Assembly (NCBI GenBank): GCA_021823825.1
Contig: JAKANJ010000003.1
Span: forward strand, 1 to 18,526
Source of the DNA: a bacterium
Lineage (GTDB): Bacteria; Patescibacteriota; Minisyncoccia; Phycocordibacterales; UBA1550
Direction of reading: 5' to 3'
Length of the DNA: 18,526 nucleotides
Made by a program: the position numbers and the translations under genes. The notes under the pieces were generated by a model. That model had not been told where the DNA came from. It did no database searches and saw nothing but the letters and a program-made list of their open reading frames with translations. Of this stretch, positions 13,834 to 18,526 are shown one piece after another; position 1 is the first letter of the stretch, and each line of letters begins with the position of its first letter.

Positions 13834-14799
13834 CTAGAAATTATTGTTTTCTAAAATTACGCGCACATTTTTTTCAATTACCGAAGGGTCACTATATATC
13901 TGGTCTTCTTCTGAAATCGTCGCAAGGGGTGCTGGAATAATACGCTTATCATTGGCGTTCTCCAACGATAGCTCAACTTTCTGCTCAAGAGAATACTTAA
14001 GCAAGACATGGGCCGGTATCGGCGCATTGTTGTGTAAAATAAAATCTACTTTTTTCCCTAAATGTTTTTCTATCTTCTCAATAAAATCAGTAGCAGTGTA
14101 GTTGTCTGTCTCCCCCTTTTTGGTCATTATATTTAATATCAAAATAATTTTTGCATGAGCATTTTGTATTGCCTGCTTCATTCCATTCGGCAAAAGAACA
14201 GGAATGATGCTTGAGTAAAGATCACCTGGGCAAATAACAATATAATCAGCTTCAGTAACAGCATCAAGCGCCAGCGGTGAAGCATGCACTTCCGGCTTAA
14301 GATAAATTTCTGAGATAGAATGCACGCCGGGGTTCCATAGTGGATTCTTTGCGATTGTATCAATGTTGGTTTCTCCAGAAATAGTATTACCAATACTTAA
14401 AAGTGCGCAAAGCTCTGCCTTTTCATGTGTTACCGGAAGGACGCGATGCCTTCCTAACCCACAAATTTGCCACATTGAACTGAGGGCATCCTCGTGGGAG
14501 CTTGTCTTCTCAAAAGCGTGGAATAGAAGATTTTTAACAGAATGGCTATGAAGGGGGCCACTTTCATACCGATAGGAAAGCGCACCTGCGAGGGCTTCGT
14601 CGTTACAAAGTGCAATAATGCACTTTGTAAGGTCGCCCGTATAGCCACTGCCATCATATTCCCTCCGTAGGACGCCCGTAGAGCCCCCAGAATCAGTACT
14701 TGGGCAAATTCCGGTGATCTGGATGTCCTTTATCTTGTTGAGGGCCTGAAGCACATAGGAATGCCCTCCTCCACCGCCTATTGTGACCACTTTCTTCAT
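13834..14799 (-). CDS. yvcK: YvcK/CofD-family protein (gluconeogenesis factor type)
   Basis: 321 aa, the usual length. GGGGGHSYVLQAL at residues 8-20 and the signature DSGGSTG (36-42) with downstream GDLTKCIIAL define the family. Further family segments are GNTISGETNI, HASPLALDAVTEADYIVICPGDLYSSIIPVLL and LHNNAP. YvcK in Firmicutes binds UDP-sugars and supports cell-wall synthesis and cell shape on gluconeogenic carbon; related CofD enzymes transfer lactyl-phosphate to F420 precursors. No F420 genes are nearby, so the YvcK role is preferred. TATACT at 14808-14813 lies 8 nt before ATG, predicting a 2-nt leader. Confidence 0.88.
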   Translation of the reverse strand: MKKVVTIGGGGGHSYVLQALNKIKDIQITGICPSTDSGGSTGVLRREYDGSGYTGDLTKCIIALCNDEALAGALSYRYESGPLHSHSVKNLLFHAFEKTSSHEDALSSMWQICGLGRHRVLPVTHEKAELCALLSIGNTISGETNIDTIAKNPLWNPGVHSISEIYLKPEVHASPLALDAVTEADYIVICPGDLYSSIIPVLLPNGMKQAIQNAHAKIILILNIMTKKGETDNYTATDFIEKIEKHLGKKVDFILHNNAPIPAHVLLKYSLEQKVELSLENANDKRIIPAPLATISEEDQIYSDPSVIEKNVRVILENNNF

Positions 14800-14807
14800 G
14801 TTGAGAT

Positions 14808-14813
14808 AGTATA
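14808..14813 (-). promoter_or_regulatory. -10 box of yvcK
   Basis: Minus-strand TATACT, 8 nt upstream of the ATG; a nearly leaderless transcript is expected. Confidence 0.6.
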
Positions 14814-14918
14814 GCGCAAAAATAAATACTTGGAATAATGAGGGTCAAGAATGAATATATTTGATTAAAAGCTCGTTTTCTGATTAAGTTAGCAGAGACA
14901 AAATAAAGGAGTTCTTAT

Positions 14919-15710
14919 ATGGGTTTACCCTTGGATTTAGTACTAGTCCGCCACGGGCAGTCAGAAGGCAATGCAGCAATGCAACTTTCCAGAGCTGGTA
15001 ATGACGATGCGATTTTAGAAGTTTACAAAAATCGCCATTCGGCAAGTTTGCATTTAACCGAAAAAGGGAGGAGCCAGGCTCTTCAGGCAGGGAAATTTAT
15101 TCTGAACGAATTTTTCAAGGAGAGTATCGGGTTTGATCGTTACTACACTTCGGAGTATCTCCGTGCAATTGAAACAGCCGGGCTCCTGCACCTTCCTGGT
15201 GCAAAGTGGTATTGCGACTTCTATTTGGCCGAGCGCGATTGGGGTCAACTTGAAGCTTGTTCTGAAACCGAACGAAAAGAAAAATTTGGTCAAGAACTGC
15301 AGCAGCAGATAGACGAGCCTTTCTTCTGGCGTCCCCCGAGCGGTGAATCATTTGCTGAGCTTTGCCTTCGCGTTGATCGGGTGCTTGATACGCTCCACCG
15401 AGAGTGTGATGGAGGGCGAGTACTGATTATTTGTCACGGCGAAATCATACGGGCATTCCAAACGAGGATTGAACGCCTGTCGCAGATGCGATTCAAGGAG
15501 TTATTCAAGTCAAATAATGATTTTGATCACATCTACAATGGACAAATCGTGCATTACACAAGAAGGGACCCCGGAAGCGACACAATCTGCCCCTCCATGG
15601 GTTGGGTGCGATGGATTCGTCCAACAGAATCCCCTGCGACAACTTCTGGATGGCGAGTGATTAGCCGTCCACAATATTCAAACGCCGAGCTTTTGAATAT
15701 TGTCAGATAA
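14919..15710 (+). CDS. Histidine phosphatase (phosphoglycerate-mutase-like)
   Basis: 263 aa. The N-terminal R11-H12-G13-Q-S-E carries the catalytic His. R82 in SEYLRAIETA, E105 in AERDWG and H173 in CHGEI complete the usual active site. The family includes phosphoglycerate mutases and many phosphatases, and the substrate is not predictable. The C-terminal 50 residues, with a Trp-rich stretch (MGWVRWIRP), are an addition beyond the core fold. AAAGGAG 6-7 nt before ATG sets the start. TTGATT (14861-14866), 17 nt, TTAAGT (14884-14889) is a tentative promoter. It is a monocistronic unit with its own strong terminator, convergent with the surface-protein gene. Confidence 0.88.
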   Translation: MGLPLDLVLVRHGQSEGNAAMQLSRAGNDDAILEVYKNRHSASLHLTEKGRSQALQAGKFILNEFFKESIGFDRYYTSEYLRAIETAGLLHLPGAKWYCDFYLAERDWGQLEACSETERKEKFGQELQQQIDEPFFWRPPSGESFAELCLRVDRVLDTLHRECDGGRVLIICHGEIIRAFQTRIERLSQMRFKELFKSNNDFDHIYNGQIVHYTRRDPGSDTICPSMGWVRWIRPTESPATTSGWRVISRPQYSNAELLNIVR

Positions 15711-15728
15711 ATAACTACATTCAAAACA

Positions 15729-15765
15729 AAAGCTCCGATGCCTGTAGGCATCGGAGCTTTATTTC
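15729..15765. terminator. Bidirectional terminator, histidine phosphatase / surface protein
   Basis: A perfect 14-bp stem (15729-15742 with 15747-15760) has a TGTA loop. T-rich ends are contributed on both strands by the stem's A/T outer pairs and flanks. Confidence 0.9.
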
Positions 15766-15771
15766 AAAAAA

Positions 15772-16335
15772 TTATCTGATACCACTATCAAATTTAAGAT
15801 TCAAGCTTACCAAGTGATGAGGGGTGACCGTAAAAGTAACGGGTGTAAGCCGTGGATAAAAGTTTGAGGACTGTGCACGAATCGTATATGTGCCCGGGGT
15901 TAACTCCCGAGAAAAATAGCCATCTGCACCAGTTTGAATAAGGATACCGCCATTCTTCCCTATTATTGTGCTCGCCAAAACAAGTGTCGTTTGGTATGGC
16001 TTATCGGCGCATGATCCATCGTCAGGGAATCGAACAACTGCGCATGTTGGCCCAATTGTTGCAATGAGTTCCACGCCAGTATCTACCCTACCTGCCCTTG
16101 CCACAGGAGTAACAGATGGTGCAGACGTCGTTGCTGCGGGATGATCGGTTGTAATTGTGAGAGACAAGGTATCACTTGTGTCTGCTTTCAAGATTGCGTC
16201 AACAAGTTTTGGCACCCACGAATCGCGTGTAGCGATAAGACCAATGCCGATGATAATTGCTACAAGAAGAATGATTCGTATTTTGCGAATCATTGGGCTT
16301 GCGTTGTCCTCCATATTTTTCCATTTAAAATTCAT
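15772..16335 (-). CDS. Single-TM surface protein with carboxypeptidase-regulatory-like domain
   Basis: 187 aa. A basic cytoplasmic N-terminus and one transmembrane helix (about 19-36) are followed by a Thr/Ser/Ala/Pro-rich linker (about 50-85). The C-terminal beta domain has GPTCAVVRFPDDGSCADKPY, DGYFSRELTPGTYTIRAQS and a closing strand, the pattern of a transthyretin-like (CarboxypepD_reg) fold. Two Cys residues in the GPTC...GSC segment may form a disulfide. It is likely displayed on the outer face of the membrane. TATACT 8 nt before this ATG supports the start over an internal Met at residue 8. It is close behind the CAP gene (28 nt) but has its own promoter. Confidence 0.75.
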   Translation of the reverse strand: MNFKWKNMEDNASPMIRKIRIILLVAIIIGIGLIATRDSWVPKLVDAILKADTSDTLSLTITTDHPAATTSAPSVTPVARAGRVDTGVELIATIGPTCAVVRFPDDGSCADKPYQTTLVLASTIIGKNGGILIQTGADGYFSRELTPGTYTIRAQSSNFYPRLTPVTFTVTPHHLVSLNLKFDSGIR

Positions 16336-16343
16336 ATAGCATT

Positions 16344-16349
16344 AGTATA
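16344..16349 (-). promoter_or_regulatory. -10 box of the 187-aa surface protein gene
   Basis: Minus-strand TATACT, 8 nt before ATG; predicted 2-nt leader, no ribosome binding site. Confidence 0.55.
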
Positions 16350-16363
16350 CTACAAAAATTTAT

Positions 16364-17383
16364 CTAGAGAACAATAACCTTTGGAAAGATGTACGTTCCT
16401 CCAATATACAAAAGCGTCAAGATAAGAGCCCAGAGAAGTACCGCGTATACAACGTGGCGCGGATGATGACGACGAATTTCTATAAATGTATCAAGTGCCA
16501 ATGCAAGAATAATCAATACTCCAAAAATTACGTACGCATAGGCAAGCGATGTTTGAGGAGATGCGAGCAGGCGGTACAGGAATGAATCTGGTGACAACTT
16601 TTCAGCTGTTGATGTTGCCATGTCCAGAGTGCCCGTTGCAACATTGGTATTTTTTACTGCAATAAACATATTGTTTACAACAACGGTTTGTAGCGAAGCA
16701 CCGGCAACTTCCGTTGCTCCCGTTGTTGTAGCAAGTGGTTTATTTTGTGTACTTTGCAAAGGTTCTGTTTCTTTCGTAATAACCGATTGGTTCTTCTGTG
16801 GAATAAATGCAGGCGCTGGTCTGCCAAAAAGTTGAACAACGAAGGTCGTAGGTTCGCCCTCATACATTCCTTGTGAGGTTGCAATACCAATTTCCGTAAA
16901 ATTATTGCTTAGGATATTTGCACGGTGTTCTGGTGAATTCATCCAAGCTTCGCCGACATTTACTGAGTCAGAAAAATTTACTGCAAGATTTTCACCTGCA
17001 TAACTAAACGTATAGCCAACATTTTGAAACCAGTGCCATGGCGTAACACCATCGGGACTGATGTGCGCAAAATATGATTTTGCCGCCATGTCGTCTGCTT
17101 TTTCTTGTGCAGCCTTTACCAAGAGAGGGCTAACGACGAGCGTGGTCTTTCCATAGGTCACACGATCTTGGTTAGTAATATCAACGAGTGTTCTTGGTAT
17201 AACAGAAGCAATGAGACTGTTGCCATTTAACACTGCCGAATACTGAAGAACTGAAAGTAAAAAAACTACAACAATGCCCGTTGAGACAAAGAGGATGCTC
17301 CTTGTTGCAAAGAAACCCGGCTTGTAGTCGTTCTCTTCATGAGGAATGAAATGTCGCTTGAGCTTTTTAAGCAAAGTATTCAT
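16364..17383 (-). CDS. Membrane-anchored CAP (SCP/PR-1) domain protein
   Basis: 339 aa. A helix at about 28-51 leads to an extracellular CAP domain at about 64-188. H107 (YFAHISPDG), E131 (AGENLA) and H153 (SPEHRANIL) are the usual CAP cavity residues. A Thr/Ala-rich linker and two C-terminal helices (about 282-302 and 310-334) follow. Bacterial CAP proteins are extracellular and of largely unknown function. Three membrane spans with an outside domain would anchor it to the envelope. The start at 17383 is preferred over an in-frame ATG at 17416. TACAAT at 17395-17400 lies 11 nt upstream and the longer form would begin inside the terminator hairpin. Confidence 0.85.
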   Translation of the reverse strand: MNTLLKKLKRHFIPHEENDYKPGFFATRSILFVSTGIVVVFLLSVLQYSAVLNGNSLIASVIPRTLVDITNQDRVTYGKTTLVVSPLLVKAAQEKADDMAAKSYFAHISPDGVTPWHWFQNVGYTFSYAGENLAVNFSDSVNVGEAWMNSPEHRANILSNNFTEIGIATSQGMYEGEPTTFVVQLFGRPAPAFIPQKNQSVITKETEPLQSTQNKPLATTTGATEVAGASLQTVVVNNMFIAVKNTNVATGTLDMATSTAEKLSPDSFLYRLLASPQTSLAYAYVIFGVLIILALALDTFIEIRRHHPRHVVYAVLLWALILTLLYIGGTYIFPKVIVL

Positions 17384-17394
17384 TAGCGAATCTA

Positions 17395-17400
17395 ATTGTA
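17395..17400 (-). promoter_or_regulatory. -10 box of the CAP protein gene
   Basis: Minus-strand TACAAT, 11 nt before ATG (predicted leader 5 nt). It overlaps the outer two bases of the terminator hairpin 17399-17450. A possible -35, TTGCAG, falls in the hairpin apex. Confidence 0.5.
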
Positions 17401-17450
17401 ACACAAAACAAAACACCCTGCAAGTATGCAGGGTGTTTTGTTTTGTGTTA
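17399..17450 (-). terminator. Long perfect terminator hairpin after the PG-binding gene
   Basis: A 24-bp perfect stem (17399-17422 with 17427-17450) has the 4-nt loop AGTA, a GC core (CCCTGCA) and long A/T outer arms that supply the U-rich end in either direction. It ends the gene stopping at 17475 and touches the promoter of the next gene. Confidence 0.85.
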
Positions 17451-17474
17451 TCTGGCGTTTACAACCATCAAACC

Positions 17475-18526
17475 TTATTTATCAAGTTCTGCACGTGTCT
17501 TTGGTCCCATCGTGCCGGTAGTCTCAATTTGGTGTTGCTCCTGGAATCTCTTTAGGGCGTCCTCTGTAAGAGGCCCAAAATAGCCCGTTGAAGTAGCATT
17601 GAGGAACCCTGCATTGATAAGTCGCAACTGAAGCTGTCGTACGTCCTCACCGCGAGAACCAATCCCCAGTGAGCGAGTAAATGCTGAAACTGCTGCTCCA
17701 AACGCACTGCCCGTACCTGACGCATTTACGGGGCAAAGTGCTCCAGTATTTGCATTGTACTTGTTGCCATTTGAGCAACCTGCTCCTGTAGCATCTTCTG
17801 TTGAGGTGGCTGTTGAATCAGGTGTTGATGTTGCCTCTGTTGAAGTAGCTTCTGTAGAGGTAGCATCTCCGCCAATCAATGCGTTCTCTGCTTCCAATTC
17901 TATTTCATTAAGTTTCTGACGTGTCTGTGGACCAACCAAACCTACCTGACTGATGCCGTATTTCGCTTGAAACAACTTTACCGCCTGAGAAGTGAGTGAT
18001 CCAAAATATCCAGTTATCGGACCCGAGTAGACCCCCTCTGCAGTAAGTCTGTTTTGTAGTTCAGTAACATCATCTCCTCGTTCGCCAATAGAGAGCCCGC
18101 GAGTGAAGTTGAATGCTGCTGCACCGAGGACACGACCAGGTCTCTGAAGTGGTGGAGGAACAATCAATGGAGCTACGGTTGAAGCGGGTGTATCAAGGTA
18201 AACAACATGTCCATCTGCATACACGGTCTGGAGACGAGGCGCAGGAACGTAGATTGATCCGCCACCGTTACCATTTGAACTTGCTGACGATCCGCCCCCT
18301 CCTCCGCCGCCACCATTGCTTACAGGAACTGGCGTTGGAACGATTGCAGCATTATACGTAGCGATAGCTGCGTTCAATGTTGTTGCCTGTGCATCAACAA
18401 CTGACTGAGGATCAGCACTTGTTGCTGTTGCAGCGGCAAGTGCAGTTTTAAGTATTGCGAGAGAACCAATAACGTGCTGATTTGGCGTTGTTGACTCAGA
18501 TGCATTGATTGTGATCAAAGCCTGAG
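17475..18526 (-). CDS. Surface protein with two PG_binding_1 domains (partial)
   Basis: The frame is open to the right edge, so the true N-terminus is missing; a TTG at 18518 is only an internal codon. Counting from it, residues about 1-60 are Ala-rich helix resembling FIVAR-type repeats. A Gly/Ser linker runs to about 90, and PG_binding_1 repeat 1 is at about 138-205 (GERGDDVTELQNRL, YFGSLTSQAVKLFQ). Next come an A-T-S-T-E repeat linker (219-242) and a short Cys pair region. PG_binding_1 repeat 2 is at about 280-347 (SRGEDVRQLQLRL, YFGPLTEDALKRFQ). These three-helix modules bind peptidoglycan. The layout, with Thr/Ser linkers, is characteristic of Parcubacteria surface proteins. Ends at a strong terminator. 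Confidence 0.85.
   Translation of the reverse strand, partial: QALITINASESTTPNQHVIGSLAILKTALAAATATSADPQSVVDAQATTLNAAIATYNAAIVPTPVPVSNGGGGGGGGSSASSNGNGGGSIYVPAPRLQTVYADGHVVYLDTPASTVAPLIVPPPLQRPGRVLGAAAFNFTRGLSIGERGDDVTELQNRLTAEGVYSGPITGYFGSLTSQAVKLFQAKYGISQVGLVGPQTRQKLNEIELEAENALIGGDATSTEATSTEATSTPDSTATSTEDATGAGCSNGNKYNANTGALCPVNASGTGSAFGAAVSAFTRSLGIGSRGEDVRQLQLRLINAGFLNATSTGYFGPLTEDALKRFQEQHQIETTGTMGPKTRAELDK

Noticed and set aside
14919..15710. Histidine phosphatase as glycolytic phosphoglycerate mutase
   Set aside because: The active-site residues fit the superfamily only; there is no evidence for substrate, and no glycolytic neighbours.
17746..17880. Tandem DNA repeat in the right-edge gene
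   Set aside because: It is only the codon-level reflection of the A-T-S-T-E protein linker, common in Parcubacteria surface proteins.
18113..18361. Plus-strand open frame opposite the PG-binding gene
   Set aside because: Shadow of a low-complexity coding region, with no domain or start signal.
1..18526. CRISPR array, tRNA or rRNA genes, transposase, or TGA recoding
   Set aside because: No regular repeat-spacer pattern, no cloverleaf or rRNA-like stretch and no transposase motifs were seen; TGA ends the second HECLH gene in normal fashion.

Overview
This window looks like a chromosome segment of a Patescibacteria (CPR) bacterium, most likely of the Parcubacteria/Paceibacteria type. That rests on family composition rather than on a marker gene. 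Present are a surface protein with paired PG_binding_1 repeats joined by Ala-Thr-Ser-Thr linkers, a membrane-anchored CAP-domain protein, a small SWIB protein, GH130 proteins, short two-helix membrane proteins, a YvcK homologue and very compact gene spacing. TGA acts as a stop. No rRNA, tRNA, CRISPR array or transposase was seen. No stretch over 300 bases lacks a gene; the longest gap (1145-1387) holds a terminator, a repeated leader element and a long 5' leader.

Layout. 1-532: end of a membrane/secreted gene and a Nudix hydrolase, both minus strand. 581-4218: a plus-strand accessory block. It contains an unrecognised 150-aa gene, then an HTH-metallophosphoesterase protein, two tandem HECLH (zinc-protease-like) proteins and an HNH-like protein. 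The units are separated by hairpin terminators, and a near-identical 60-62 bp element precedes both the phosphoesterase and the HECLH genes. 4243-5502: minus-strand transglutaminase-like, membrane and SWIB genes. 5575-6825: a stand-alone plus-strand deoxyhypusine-synthase-like gene. 6837-7220: DoxX. 7308-11591: a minus-strand operon for mannose metabolism, made of a HAD (phosphomannomutase-like) protein, a cupin phosphomannose isomerase, a GH130 protein with a histone-H1-like Lys-rich tail, and a tandem double GH130. 11714-12973: HI0933-type flavoprotein. 12976-14799: membrane protein, EamA/SMR-like protein and YvcK. 14919-15760: stand-alone histidine phosphatase. 15772-18526: cell-surface proteins (single-TM regulatory-like domain, CAP protein, PG-binding protein running off the right edge).

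How the genes may work together. The 7308-11591 operon makes a coherent route: GH130 enzymes release mannose-1-phosphate (or mannose) from mannosides, the HAD enzyme converts Man-1-P and Man-6-P, and the cupin isomerase links Man-6-P to Fru-6-P; the reverse direction would feed glycan synthesis. The 1388-4184 block is the best candidate for an undescribed system: three nuclease/protease-like activities in coupled genes with a repeated control element.

Expression falls into two classes. Many core-like genes have a TATAAT/TATACT box only 6-11 nt before ATG, which predicts leaderless or nearly leaderless mRNAs with no Shine-Dalgarno site. The plus-strand accessory genes instead have perfect AAGGAG sites, longer leaders and their own terminators.
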